DNA of 64,000 nucleotides from Morinoia aosen (GCA_030386875.1 CM059574.1:3231934-3295933), one strand, 5' to 3'. Positions 48,306 to 61,067 are shown, counted from the first letter of the stretch. Translations and numbers: made by a program. The notes: generated from the letters alone by a model not told the origin.

Positions 48306-49245
48306 GTAGTGTGACTAGATAGCACAGTTTAACTCATTGGTGGCCTACGCGTTCACATTAACTAGTTTTCACCTCCTCTGAAACTAGTCCTTGTGTCTGC
48401 CTAGTCTAGTCCGTGCACTCCAGCATACCAGGCTCTGCGCCTGCGCAGGTCACTGTGTGCATGCATGCGAGTGACGCAGTCGTGCGTCTGCACGTCAAGT
48501 AGACAATTTTCGCAAACCTGCGTGAATGAATAGCTAAAGTAGCCTAAATTATCTCGGCCTCAATTTACGCTGCGTACAGTAGACCAACAAGCAGGAAGTA
48601 ATCTCCAAGCTCTCAAGCTTTCGCTACCGAGATTCAACAACCTACGTGCGTGTGTCATCTTCTTAGCCCCGCGCGACGACGAAGCTCGCACTCGATTACC
48701 AGAACCTTGTACGAGTACATTGATTTAAGATCAACGATCAGTTGTCTACGCTCGTTTGAAAAACCTCTACCTGGCGTGCGAGGACGATTACGTCACACCT
48801 GCGTAAATTTTCGCTACTCTTCTTCGGACAATCGAACGCCTTGTGATCAGTCTAGTCTTGTGAAAAGTGTGTTCATTTGTATAGGTGAAGTAAATTTTTA
48901 TGATTATCTCCCACACTCCGTCTTGACGTAAAACTTGGGACCCATGCTCTCGACCTGGAGTCGATGTCGAGGCTGCAGAAGTGCGAGTTCGAGTTCGAAT
49001 AACTGAAGACTTGTATTTTTCAGCTGCAAGAATGGCGTGAGAATTCGAGCTACAATTCTTTCTCTACATCTGACAGGATACCACACTCTTCGTAAAGAGG
49101 TTGCTCTCGTGTACATAGAATTTGTTGGGGTTCACGCACTCCAGTGCATTAAGATTTAATAAAATCTTGATCCACTCACTTCAAAAGTCTGCGAAAGTAT
49201 TTTCGAATCTCGTAACTAACTGGATTTACAGTACGGTACATCCTA
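48306..49245 (+). mobile_element. CpG-rich block, possible solo LTR or promoter
   Basis: This 0.9-kb block stands out by its CpG content. It begins near TGTAGTGTGACTAG and ends near CCTACCTAACA, giving TG...CA ends. It contains TCAGTCTAGTCTTGTG, like an arthropod initiator, at about 48847, and TTTAATAAAATC, a poly(A) signal, at about 49156, about 90 bp before the right end. That order fits an LTR. No gag, pol or primer-binding site was found on either side, and I see no clear 5-bp target duplication. A CpG-rich gene promoter is the main alternative. Confidence 0.3.
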
Positions 49246-51780
49246 CCTAACAAATTATTATAGAATTGCGAAAACTTTTCTGTAAAGTTAATATTCAAAT
49301 ATATAAACCACTTCATAGTGAACTCACCACAATTTGCGCTCCGTGTAACATTTCGCCCGAGGTCGGGGAAATAAAAAGATATTTTCCGATGTAGGATATA
49401 TTAAGAGTATAAATACAAATTCAAGGCTATATCGTACTAATTGAGTTTTAAGTTCTGAAAGTTAGTCTCATACACTGAATAAAATTTTACGACTTTTTGC
49501 TTTCACTTAAGATATGAAACAGGTCAAGCGTGTTTACCAGCACCTAAGATAAAATATTGAAACTTGTCTAGTTTTTACCATCTGGCGAGCAACTCTTGTA
49601 AAGAAAACATTTTCAGGATCACCCACATGAGACGTACCGAAAACTAACACATTTCCTCGTGTATGAAGTCACGCAGCAATAGTGAGCAATAATCTGGCGT
49701 GAGAGCAGTGTGGACAGCTCGTGTTTGTTCGTGTTGGCAGCCTTCAGCCAGCGTTTGTAGCTGTGGAGCTGCAGTCACTTATGCGCGTGATGTTGTGAAC
49801 AAGTTCTGCATTATTGCATCCTCGAACGCTTGTAAATAATTTCCATATATTCAGTGCAGCGAATAAGTTGTTGAATTTCAGACTGGGTTTTTATATTAAT
49901 TAAATTAATTCATAATGTATTATTTCGATACATCATCCACTTATGTATACTTGACTACTACGATAATATCAGCCTCTTACGTTTCATCTGTATGCCGTGA
50001 CGCGTAGCAGCTTCGTTCCTTCTCCCAGACTAACGTTTTCCGCTTGAAATATTCGGTGTACTCTCCCTGTGTGCAAATTTGTATCATGCCAGAGAAATTA
50101 AGCTCAGGTGCCAAAATTTTGTCGTGTTAAATTCTTTCAACGAATAGAAGATGCTTGGCGACTGCAATCCAACACTCCCATTTCATACTTTCACCCTTTC
50201 ATCTCCTCATAAGCTAAATTTCCTGGTTTTCCCGCTGCAACCTCGGTAAGAAATATGATAAATAATTTTTTTTCCTCCGAAGCTGCATTGCAGGAAATCT
50301 TTGGGAAATATACGTCTGCAAGTAACACAGGACTTAATTCATTTCAAACTGACTGCGACTCATATCTTGCCAATGTAACTCGTACGGAACAGGAACCTAT
50401 CATGAACTCTCATTCGAGTGTAACTAATTTACTGACCAAGTTACTTTCAATTCATGAGTTATTTTTAACTTCATTTTAGTGTTCACAGTTCAACAAACTT
50501 TTCACCTCTATTAATGATCTAGAGAATGAAATTTACTTACTTTTACACCGTTAGGATTTAATTACCGTAACGTATACGTGGCCCAAGCTAAGTTCAGAAA
50601 CGAAGCAAAGAGCTTCGTACACGTCCTTATAATTTACTTCTGCGCTTATGTTCATTATGTTTCTTTATAGTACACTTTCTGTTGTGTTCCATGAACTTTT
50701 TGCTAACGAGTGGGAAGCTGGTAACATTCCAAATTTGTACTTTTGCCACGAGATCGAAGTTGACTGCTTCAGCGACTTTGAACATCCGATTTGGACAGTG
50801 ATATAGAATCAGACTTCAAAGCTCTGTTTTCACACACGAGCCAAGGAAACGCTAATTAGAATCCCCACCGTAGGACTCTGCGGGTTGTCTCCAATACTTG
50901 CCTAAATTCTCGGTTAGGGAGCGCAGAAGCTACCTTTCGCTTACGTCTAAACTTCAAAAGTAAAGATACAGAATGTTGTAAGGGTGAATATACTTTTATC
51001 TGTACTTCTAAATTATAAAAAAACATACAGGGTGCATCGGTACTTTAAAACAGAGAAAATGAAAACTAAACATTGAAGAAAGGCGTTTCAGTTTAGTACA
51101 GCAAACGAATATCATAGTTTCAGAATTCCTTGCCAAACGAATTTATTGTTGCACTTAGAAAAAACTTGATTGCCTGCAAAATGTACTATTTTTCCATCTG
51201 AGGTTATTTTCTGGAATTACGCATTATCAAGTTTTTATAGATCTCGAATCTGTTTTCAGGATAAATTATAGCATATCGATTTTTTGCCATTAATGAAGTC
51301 TTTTTGATGTTTATATATTTCAATGAGCGGTTCATCTTTGATAAATGTTCTCTTATACATAAATATTCCGAACATCTTTCAAGCATAACGAGTTAAATAA
51401 ATCCTTTCGATATTGGAATACGTAGGAGTAGCTCTAATCCCGTCTCTTCTCAATCTTTCTAACACCCTATGCATAATAATAAAATCTATAAATAAAAACC
51501 TTTCTTAATTTTCCTATAAATACAAATCAGTTAATTCCATAGCGGAACTTTAGTGAAGTAATTCATAAAAGTGAAAATGAAAAACAGGATGCACGAAAGA
51601 CTGAAATGAAGCGAAGTATTGAAAACACTTGTAAAATAGGGCAGTGGCACGGGCCTACTCCAGAAAACGGAGAGGAGCTAAACAATCGGAACATCAAGGC
51701 CCTGTCTAACTTGCCCGTCACTGGCTTGTAACAACTGTTGCTGACATTGCAGTGAGTAGCCAAGGTGACAAGTGAAAATT
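49246..51780. other. No recognisable feature
   Basis: AT-rich unique sequence without supported genes, RNAs or elements. Confidence 0.45.
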
Positions 51781-52148
51781 ATTAGAGATTTAAATTGTGA
51801 GTTAGTTTACACCTTCCTAAACACAACTAAGGTGTTCCAAAGAGAGGAAGATACCATTTAGTTGAGAGCTATAGGATCGGGGAATCTATAACAAGGTGCG
51901 TTCCCACACAAGATTCCGTGCTCATAGAAAGACCAAGTTAGGAAGTAAGTTTATGAAGCAAGATAAAAGTTGAAGACTAATCTCATAAGTGCAGAAATAA
52001 AGGACATCAATGAACCGGAAGAGACGATCCATAACAAAACAAACTATTTCCACAAAAAGGTCTACGTAGCCTTCAACTCGGAACTTCATATCTTCGCCTG
52101 GGAGATTTAATTCCCATAGATGTAATGAATGTATTCCCTGCAAGGGTC
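51781..52148 (-). mobile_element. SINE-like copy (older subfamily)
   Basis: On the minus strand it opens with CCCTTGCAGGG, a stem with different bases from the younger copies, then GGGAATTAAATCTCCC, GTTCCGAGTTGAAGG, CGGTTCATTGATGTCC, GGGAACGCACCTTGTTATAG, and ends with AACTCACAATTTAAATCTC. It shares the GGGAACGCAC segment with the 12.4- and 17.9-kb copies. Confidence 0.75.
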
Positions 52149-52282
52149 TTTAATGAGAACAAATAATTACTGATATATTAAAGCATTTTACAACTCAACA
52201 CATCACAACTGCTTTATCGCGAGTATAGAACATCAACAAGGAAATTTGTATCAAGTAAAAGACTTGATAAAACACTTTAAAA

Positions 52283-52654
52283 GATTAGATTAGATTAGAT
52301 TATAAGTTAGTTTAAGCCTCCCTAACGCTGCAAAAATAGAGCGTATCGAAGAGAGGAAGAAGGAAGGCGCCATTTAGTATGGAGATAAGAAAATGAGGAA
52401 TCTATGCAGAAAGGGCATAGAAACAGTAAGATGGGGGGAAAGAAGTTCATGAAATAAGATAAAAGTTGAAGAAGAAAGTCAGAGGTGCTGAAAAACAGGA
52501 CAGTAGTGAACCGAAAAAAGATGGTCCTTAACATAACAAAAAACATTTTATTTCAACAAAAAAAGGCCTACCTAACTCTCAGCTCGGGCCCTCACATTTT
52601 TCCCCTGGGAGCGCTAATTCCCATAGATACAATAGTTGTATCCCCCTGAGGGGT
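52283..52654 (-). mobile_element. SINE-like copy, full length with TSD
   Basis: Minus-strand copy from CCCCTCAGGGGG to a (TAATC)n tail. It is flanked by AAAACACTTTAAAA (52269-52282) and AAAACATTTTAAAA (52655-52668), a 14-bp target-site duplication with one mismatch. Tail plus target-site duplication indicates target-primed reverse transcription. Together with the 61-kb copies it defines the family at about 365-372 bp. Confidence 0.9.
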
Positions 52655-52925
52655 AAAACATTTTAAAATTATAATGAGCACATAACAGCAGTACTTGCCA
52701 CTGAATAACAAAATTGATAACTTTTCTCAACTCCTAATCATGAAATACAAGTACATAAAAACCAAAGGAAACTTTGAACACCCATACGCTTGTTTCCAAA
52801 ACGTTGTAAGAGAGAAGACGTCTTATATCATTATTTTGTTACTGCAATTAATTTGAGGAAATAGTCGCATACTTAAAAAACACGTTTTTCTTAAAACATG
52901 TTGGTAAGGTCTTTTTCTTTAACAT

Positions 52926-53312
52926 ATGTTTCAGAACTGAAGACCTTAAAAATGTACAAGCACTTCATGAAAGTCTATCTGAAACACGGTAGAAATTAAA
53001 TACGAAGTTAATGCAAGCAATTTGAGTACATATACCTTCAATATAAATAAGCATTTAACCAGACTCAACGAAACAGTAAAAAATATTCAGAACGAATTTT
53101 TAGACATCCTCAGCTCAGCATGCGTCAGCCGACAAGTAGCCAAATATCGGCTCACAATAAGCCACATATTCGTAAAAGTAAGAGATTCCACCATGAACAC
53201 ATTTGTAACTTACGGCACAACAAATTTTGAGCACGCTATAGCATTCCCAGGAGAGAGGGGCAAATTTCAAAAGCTGCTGGAACTATGTACTCCACACGAA
53301 TATGAAATAGTT
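52926..53312 (+). other. Unidentified open frame
   Basis: A frame open from about 52983 to 53312 encodes about 109 residues with a helical look (HLTRLNETVKNIQNEFLDIL). There is no ATG near its start. I cannot assign a family. It may be a decayed element fragment or chance. A second short plus-strand frame lies at 53759-53980. Confidence 0.15.
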
Positions 53313-55249
53313 TAAATAAATTAATTTATAGAGGAACCCAACTCAACAATTTCCCACAACCTTGAGATGATGCCTAAGAGATGGGGAAAAAAACGGCCAA
53401 TGCGATGCTGATCTAGCGAGCAACTTAAAGGTTGACACCGCGTGGGAGGCCAGTAGTACGGTACACCGGCTTCATTCAAGAGGAAGAAAAGGAAGTAAGA
53501 TAAGAAATACGAGAACGATAAAAAAAAGCAGCGGCAGTTTCTGTTCGGCTGCAAAGCCAGCCACCTCTCGTATGCCACCCTGCGGTGAAGAGCTCGGTAG
53601 TCTGTGGTAATCGCTACTTCAACTGACACACTGACGAGGTTAGGTACAATTAACACTCCTTCTTGAGCACATCTCAGTAACCATAGCATCCCTTGTGGCG
53701 CGGAAGTCCCCAAAATGAGATGAGAGCCTCGAGCGCATACTCCTAGAGGAGCTAGCGGTTGGTAGCTAAAGAGAAAGCCATAATAAAACCATTCAAGCAG
53801 CACATGTTCAACTCACAAGTTCCCCCGAAATCACTCGGGAAAACAAAATTATTGACCTACTTCACAGAGGGGATTTCAGGAATCCTACTCACAAATAGAG
53901 CAGTCCCCGCGCACCCCAAAACTTACCAACGGGACAGAGAGCTTTATCATACCATCATGTTACATATCACTGGACCTTAGAATGAGAGAAAGTACATTTT
54001 TTCTCTACCTAATTAGTTCTGTTTGAATGGAATGTTACATCATAGTGCATGCAATGAAGCGTACGAATAAATCTTTGGTAGATAAAGTTCACTTATTGTA
54101 TAAATGTAGCTAAATATTTTTAAATAAACATCGTAAAACTAGGAGAATTGCACATACTGTAGCAGTATACCATAGAGTTTAAGATATATTTATATAAAAT
54201 ACTATCATGCAAAATATATAACAGATTTCAGTGACATAAAATAAAACCACGCTAGCACTGAGTACGATAAAATTCAACAGTCAAAATAACAAATGAATCA
54301 AGCAACAGAACCCAATTGAATAAACATAAATTGACTTTCTGACAGCAACGCTCGTTTGCAACACACCCAGAAAATAATTATTTTGATTCGTTTTACTCAA
54401 TTTCAAACTAAAGAGCATGACAGAGTAACCATGGCTAAAAAATATAATCCGCCTTATGAGCAGTGGAATATTATCCAACATGGAAAAACGTATGCGGTTT
54501 GATGTTTTCAGCGAAATTTTTTCTCCGCTCCACTGGCGGAGGTGAGACGCGCGGAGGGAGGCGGCGGTCTATCAATGCGCAGGTGAGTGCAGAAACCCCC
54601 ATCAACAAATTTTACTCCAGAAAATAACAATACGGAAGAACAACACACTTGAAACAACCACAGATAGTAGTTCCTAAAATTTTTTGATTGAGTACAAAAA
54701 ATTATGCGCGTAGATTTGGAGTGTCTCTCAATGATAAAATTTATATGTGAACACGATTGAAGTACAGGGCTGTCTGTACGATTATGCGTCTTCATTGGGA
54801 TAACTAACTCACGCGCAGCTCTCGGAGCCGCAGTCCACAATAAATATTGTCAATAAAACTGCTATTCGATGGCGAGCAGAAACGCGTGTCAACACAATAT
54901 TACAAGTCATATTTCTACTCCACTCAGGATAAGGGTATTCTTCATATGCACACTAATTCCTTTGTTTCACTCTCCGCGTAAATAACACTTTTCCTTGCAA
55001 TATTGAGCCCTAATGAATATCCACAGGTCACCTGAAGGTAATGAAAAAATACAAATTTGAATTCATCTAAAATAGAAGAAACTTTAAGAGCTATTTTAGG
55101 ACACGTTTAGGAGTCAAAGTGAATCTGGCCAGTAAACAGACGTAAGATGGTAAAAGAGGCGGTGGGAGGCCCCACGTGGCGACGAATGCACGGGTGGGGG
55201 GCTGAAGACCTCAAAAGAAGCATAATAAGGTTACACACTAGAAGGCTGG
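53313..55249. other. No supported gene
   Basis: Mixed sequence. A GC-richer block at 53330-53800 has a 160-codon minus-strand frame without recognisable motifs. A GC patch near 54530-54600 also holds nothing I can name. Confidence 0.4.
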
Positions 55250-55299
55250 ATAAGTCTAACTAGAAGTAGGTAAGAGGCCCAGAGGATGATGAGGGAAGA

Positions 55300-56120
55300 C
55301 TATAAGCTTTGAGAGGCAAGGCCAGTCAACATTACAATGTCTGGTTTGCCGCCGAGACAGGACCGTCGCGCGAGTTCCTGATCAGGGCAATCGAGAAAGA
55401 CAAGAGAAACTAAGTAGCATTCGACAGTTGTCACAGTATATGACTGGGATCGGCGCTCGAGGTAGTGGCGATGGATGCGATGGGGATGGCCCATGCGGAA
55501 GACAAGTGTCAAAATCGGTAGCGCCACAGAGAAGAAAAAAGAAAAGTCAGAATTAATAGTTCAGAGTTTGTTACAGCCATGGTCAGATCACTAGGCCTGC
55601 CAGTGTTCCCGGATACTGTTTTCGTCATACCACTTTTAGGTTGAGCGGGGCAAGCGAACGAAGTTCACATTGAGACATAGAGCCTCGTTCCCTGAGAGCC
55701 GACGAATGTGAATTGATTGAGCTATAGATGAGCTGGCAGTGGATCAGTCGTAAAATATGGTGGTGAAATTGTTGGGAGAGCGCTTGGATCCCGCTATGGT
55801 GGAATTGTTGGGAGAGCGCTTGGATCCCGCTATGAGCATCAAAGGAGACAAAAACCATTCGATGAGACAGGATCCTAGCACGATTCAGGGCCTGAAATAT
55901 GGCCTTCAGTTCCGCCGCTTATAGAAAAGCATAAGGCTGGCTGTATGCGGTACTAGTAGGTCGTAAGACCTCGAACGTATGCGTATGCAGTCCTCTGTGG
56001 AGTTTTTGACCCATTCGAATAAATTCGGAAGAGGAATTGGTCAGACCAGAGATGATCGAAAAAAATGCACAGAGGTGGGAGGATAAGGGTGTAGACTTGC
56101 CATGATCGCACAATTCGTGA
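55300..56120 (-). pseudogene. LINE RNase H and C-terminal segment, decayed
   Basis: The RNase H start reads FRIYSNGSKTPQR (for IYTDGSK, so the first catalytic Asp is replaced by Asn). It is followed by AELKAIFQAL-like and HCQLIYSSINSH-like segments in changing frames. The C-terminal block TLVFRMGHPHRIHRHYLERR matches the usual LTRLRIGHTRLTHSYLLER block, followed by VFLDCPDQE for LLDCPDF. A 36-bp in-frame tandem duplication (55762-55797 and 55798-55833) copies HSGIQALSQQFH. These changes mean the domain is not functional. Confidence 0.8.
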
Positions 56121-56193
56121 CATGTAAAAAGCCGGTAACCGGAGATGAGTTCTAGAAATCGCTAGCCACAATGGCGAGAGTATTAGAAATGAC

Positions 56194-57231
56194 TTTTACA
56201 TCTCAACGTCTCTTAGCAATTGTAAGATCACAACCGTGGTTCGAGATTTGATGCCATTTGTGATGAATCGAGAAACGAAATTATGTTAGCTCTAATATAT
56301 CATCAATTTCTAGACCTTGAAAAAATCCCGTTAGATATGTTATAACTTTTCTGTCAAATGCGACTATAAAAAATTCTTGCCAACATTTATTCCTTGAATG
56401 ACCGAAAATATGTGATTGAGTTTGACTAAGTCAAGTTTGACTAACTCCAACATTATCCCACGTCACTTGATTAGTAGAATTAAACAAAGGAAATATTCTG
56501 TTCACAGATATTTTTGCAACACCAGTACGTTGAAGTCCTCACTTCAATACTGGAACGTTTAATGAGCCAGGGCTTCTTCACACCATTTTCCTTCACCAGG
56601 TTGATCCTACACAAAACGAGAACGTACTAAATCGTCAGTTCTGACATAAAATTCGCACAGTTCAAGAAACCAGCGAAAAAACTCAAAATTAGACTATCAG
56701 TGTCAGTGACTACCTGAGCGACGGACTCCTTTCAAATTTGCTTTGTTCTGACAGCGATTCCCTGGCCTTAGTCACACTGGAGACCTTAGTACTACTTTAT
56801 TTCAGGGAAATTGACCCTATAACGACAAATTTTTTAGGCTCTTGAACAAAATATTGCGGTGATTTCTCTCAAATTATTATTCATGGAACCCACTAATTGT
56901 GAACTTTTCATCGAAAAATTCTGAATATAAGAACAATGTTAGTGATTTTTCAATGTCCTTCAGAAAGGGCGCTGGGCAATAGAGGTCTACTACGCACATA
57001 AATGAAAAATACATTATAATCAGGCGCAATAGTATGTATTAACATAACGCATATTCCTACAAACCCTGTATGTAATTTTCGATCACTCACAATATCATCG
57101 CTGTTTTCATAGAAATTATTCAGACCAAATCATTTGTTCTAATGGATTCCCTTCAACACTGGCGCCGTTGTTATGACCAGTAATGTGACGTCATTGCTAT
57201 GTTTCCGAGTCTAGGATTAAACCTAGAGATG
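56194..57231. mobile_element. Insert splitting the LINE, TA-flanked short TIRs
   Basis: LINE homology stops at about 57290 (end of RT) and resumes at about 56170 (before RNase H). The AT-rich insert is bounded by TTACATCTC on the left and GAGATGTAA on the right. That is consistent with a terminal inverted repeat CATCTC flanked by TA, as in Tc1/mariner-type non-autonomous elements. No coding sequence is recognised inside. The inverted repeat is short, so family placement is tentative. Confidence 0.4.
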
Positions 57232-57292
57232 TAAGAAGCATTGAAAGTGGCCGCAGGACGCAGAAAGATGCGTTGAGAGAAGGTCCTGCGCC

Positions 57293-58835
57293 CTACACGT
57301 CGTTCATCGAATCCATGCTCAACTCATGCCGAGGGTTAGTGGCGCTAACGCAATGCTTGTGGCAAAATTGAAGCATTTCACGGCCTCGTATAGCCGCAGA
57401 GGTAACAAGCCAGAATCTTAGAAGAAGCCTGCACAAGAGAGTAACAGTACACACTTGCAGCAATACGGTTGGCAACATTATGGGTGAGTTGAAGAAGCTC
57501 AATAGTAAATGGTGCCGCAGAGGAATAGACCCAGATACCATAGTCATGCTTGGACTTGAATAGCACCGCAGAATCGAAAGAGCTAGGCGCAGTCGGCGTT
57601 CAACGGTTCGTGTGAAATTGACTAAAAGGTTGAGGGTAGTTGAGTATCGATGGTTCAGAAATGTGGCCTCTACGGTAGTAAGGCGTCGAAGTAAAGTCCC
57701 TCATATTTGGATTGCTCCGCAGCTTGTAGAGGTCGTGGATGTGGGTCATTTTAGGACAATGGTATTGAAGACAAAAAAGCATCAAGTGCGTTAGGCCCTA
57801 ATTGGACTGAAAACCCATGCATTGGTTATAGTGCCTCAGGGAATTGAGGACGCACTGAAGATGACGCTCGACTCGTGTGGAGGTTCCAGATAAGTAGATC
57901 GTGAAGTTAACATATAACAGCCTACAATCGTCGGAGGCAAGGAGGTCGCAATGTCATTAACGGCGCAAAAAACAATGATAAAGATGAAGCAATACCCTGC
58001 ACCTCCAACGGAAGAGAAGGCATCCGTAAGGGCTGGTGTCGTTCGTACGCAGATGAGGCAATATTCTCTCAAGTTGGCAATGAAGAATGCCAAATTATAC
58101 GTAGGCCAAAGGTGTGTAGGAAGTGAAGAATCATATGACACCATGCAGTATCATATGCTTTAGACACGTCGAAAAACTGCAATGAAATTGTACTAGGCGC
58201 AGAAAGTTGCAGACCACAGCCTCCAGGGGGACTAAGTTATCTGTCGAGCAGCAGCATTTTTTTGACGGAAACCAGATTGCATAAAGTTCATGCGTTTTCC
58301 TCGTTCCACAAACCATACCAATCTGGTATTGAAAATCCTCACAAAGATCTTACACTGAGTGCTTAGGAGGGAAATGGACCTATAAAAATTCATTCTAGGC
58401 CAGGAGAACTTTGCCTGATTTCAGAGTAAGAACTGCTATAGCACTGCTCCAAAAGAAAGGGAAAGAGTACATGACAAAGTTCCGGTGGTAAAAGCGTAGT
58501 ATTAGTTGCTAGAGTAAGGTCTGCACCCTTTATTATTGAAGAAGTTATGTCATCTTGACCCGTGATATCTCAGCAGCGCCAGCAATTAGAGAAAATCTCG
58601 TGAGGGGATAAGGTCGTCGTACAGGAGGTGAGCACCGGGGGCAAAACCGTATGGTTGTGACTCAAGATTTTGCTATGTGCCAGAAAGACGAGGTCCACTG
58701 AGTAGAGGCCGATCTTGCGTGAGTAACTTGCAGCGTGATGAGGTCGCTCACCCGCTCGGAGACGACAGCGTCTCGAGTACGCACGGTCGGGGTCGGGAAA
58801 AATTTCTCCGCGATCTTGGCTAGTTGTGTCCAAAC
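57293..58835 (-). pseudogene. LINE reverse transcriptase, decayed
   Basis: RT blocks appear in order on the minus strand. First comes a pre-RT segment (58833-58570), then KSGK for the LKPGKDP block and VWFVERGKRMNFMQSGFR for the LQ.GFR block. Next are DNLVPLEAVV and VSYDSSLPTHLWPTYNLAFF. CYMLTSRSTYLE stands where (F/Y)xDD is expected, so both catalytic Asp are gone. Last are LYFDALLPWRPHF-like and IWVYSSAAPFTIELLQLTHN (57547-57480), matching the usual VYSSA...LLDPVHN thumb region, ending NPRHELSMDS. At least several frame changes and stops separate these pieces. Confidence 0.85.
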
Positions 58836-59049
58836 CTAAGAGTAGAAGGTATGGGGATTGAGGAAAGGTAATTGCATTACATATTCCGTTTGTTGATTTA
58901 TACGAACTTACAAACGGGCGGGCTCTACGAAATGCAATCCCGGAGACAATAGTCGGGGTACAGCGTAACTTCCTGCTAGCCTAGCGAGGCCGTTCAAGTG
59001 CCCGTTGGCAGTTTGCTGTCGTATGTGGACAGAGCTTTTGGTAAAATTG

Positions 59050-59960
59050 CATGAAGTCCAGACAGCCGCTGTAGCAGCCATCATAATTTTCTCTATCTGC
59101 AGAAGAGGGACAGCGACTTAGTCCTCTAGGTTCTGCGGTCCGCCCACTCTCGTGACAGCCTGGATGAGTGGCAAATTTGCCTTGCAGACGTTAAAAGATG
59201 GCCTTGTTCGAAAGACGGATATTTTGAGCAAAATAATCTCTACCAGTTAGTTATCAATTCCGTAAATAACACCAGGATCTCAAAGATAAAACTGCGTAAC
59301 GAATCAGATTAGCAAAATAGCAAGGCCGATGATCGAAAGAGTACCTTTCAGAGTGACAATGAGTTGGACAGTGGATATTTATTTAGGAAGGAAATATCAT
59401 GAGAAAGGAGTTTTGCAAATCGTGAACTACTTCGGTTTGCCCGAGCGATCCACAGAAGATTGGTAGCATCCATGAATCCTAAGAAATGAAACGACAGTGG
59501 CAGCAGCTCTAGAAGGTGAGTGAGGCAGAGGGTAAAGGTATCCGAAAGAGAAAGGTACTAAGAAAATATGGCGTCATTCAAGATATGTAGTGCTCGATGA
59601 CTAGCGCCAGGAGGTTAGTATCTAGATGAAAGAGGCAGCAAGTGTGCCGCCGCTGTACTGAAATCACCGACTCCCGTTCGTGGCCAGGCACCAGCAGGAG
59701 TTGAAAATTCGAGGCAGTAAACAGAAAGAAGGTGTGCCGGGTGCGCAGGCCGGAAGGTTGCGCCATATTGAAGGCAAACGCACATAAGGGCTTCGTTTCG
59801 GATAAGGTCCTTAGTGACAAATTTTTATGCCATAAGATGGCATGTTTCACTACAGAATCTTTGTAACGAATTGAGAGGTAGATATTACAGGAGTTTTGTT
59901 CGATCTGAACGTGAGGAGTGAACCCCAGATTAACAGACATGAAGGCCTTGCATTTACTAG
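59050..59960 (-). pseudogene. LINE APE endonuclease and linker, decayed
   Basis: The minus strand gives GLRTRHTFFLFTASNFQL, HLDTNLLALVIEHYI (for the LNTNLQAVAVRI segment) and LLELLPLSFHFLGFMDATN (for LP.PFILLGDFNAHN, so the catalytic Asp/Asn of GDFNAHN are replaced). It continues LLWIARANR...SFLNKYPLSNSLSL for the LWGS...LLN.G.PTH.S block. The region 59050-59250 carries a degraded linker before RT. Similar residue spacing to the family leaves little doubt about identity. Confidence 0.8.
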
Positions 59961-60545
59961 ACAGCAGATCCGATGAACGGATGTGATGTTACTTTTCAGA
60001 ATAGAAGTAGCCGTCGAGTGATGCTGGTATATGGAGAGGTTCCGTTTTCGTTTGTTCACAAATGAAGCTTACAATATTTCAGGGTTAAGAAGAAGACAAG
60101 AGGACGTTGAACAATGAAGCAATGCATGCGTTTGCGAGCAAGGGATTTGTGTTTTTTGAAATTGGGAACGGAAGTAGCGTGGAAGCGCGTTGGGACTGCG
60201 AAGGTAAGACGAGCACAACTCAGAAAGCTAGATTGTTAGATACTGCGAGGTGGCATCGTGTCATCAGGCCGCCTCTTCGGACTGGGGTCGACGTAGTGGG
60301 CAGGATGAGGGGGCGCAGTTGGAGGGCCCCGCAAATATTGCATAGAATTAAGGTTCTTTCGTTAAAGGTTGCCGCAAAGCGGCGCCCAAGCAAGCTGTCT
60401 GGGTGTGGGTAGGTCCTGGATGGGGCGTCTCTTAACATCTTCATTGAGAGGAGGATTGCAGTGTCCCGGATTAGGATGAGCAGGGCTGGGATAGGGGTTT
60501 CAGATCTCTCCTTGTGTCAGTGTGGGGGTCGAATTTTGGGCAAAG

Positions 60546-60696
60546 ATTAGATTAGATTATAAGTTAGTTTAAGCCTCCCTAACCGCTGCAAAAATAGAGC
60601 GTATCGAAGAGAGGAAGGAGGAAGGCACCATTTAGTATGGAGATAAGGGAATGAGGAATCTATGCAGAAAGGGCATAGAAACAGTAAGATGGGAAA
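60546..60696 (-). mobile_element. SINE-like partial copy (3' 150 bp)
   Basis: It carries the (TAATC)n tail and about 135 bp of the 3' end. It is cut at GATGGGAAA and abuts the tail of the next copy directly. GAATTTTGGGCAAAGA at 60531-60546 recurs at 61067-61082, so this piece and the next copy share one 16-bp target-site duplication and may have inserted as a dimer. Confidence 0.85.
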
Positions 60697-61067
60697 GATT
60701 AGATTAGATTAGATTATAAGTTAGTTTAAGCCTCCCTAACCGCTACAAAAATAGAGCGTATCGAAGAGAGGAAGGAGGAAGGCACCATTTAGTATGGAGA
60801 TAAGAAAATGAGGAATCTATGCAGAAAGGGCATAGAAACAGTAAGATGGGAAAGAAGTTCATGAAATAAGATAAAAGTTGAAGAAGAAAGTCAGAGGTGC
60901 TGAAAAACAGGACAGTAGTGAACCGAAAAAAGGTGGTCCTTAACATAAAAAAAAAACATTTTATTTCAACAAAATGAAGGCCTACCTAACTCTCAGCTCG
61001 GGCCCTCACATTTTTCCCCTGGGAGCGCTAATTCCCATAGATACAATAGTTGTATCCCCCTGAGGGG
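60697..61067 (-). mobile_element. SINE-like copy, full length
   Basis: Full copy on the minus strand from CCCCTCAGGGGG to its tail, very close to the 52.3-kb copy. It forms the right part of the dimer-like insertion. Confidence 0.9.

Noticed and set aside
53321-53803. 160-codon minus-strand ORF
   Set aside because: GC-rich and long, but no motif of any family I know and a poly-Phe/Leu tract; left unassigned.
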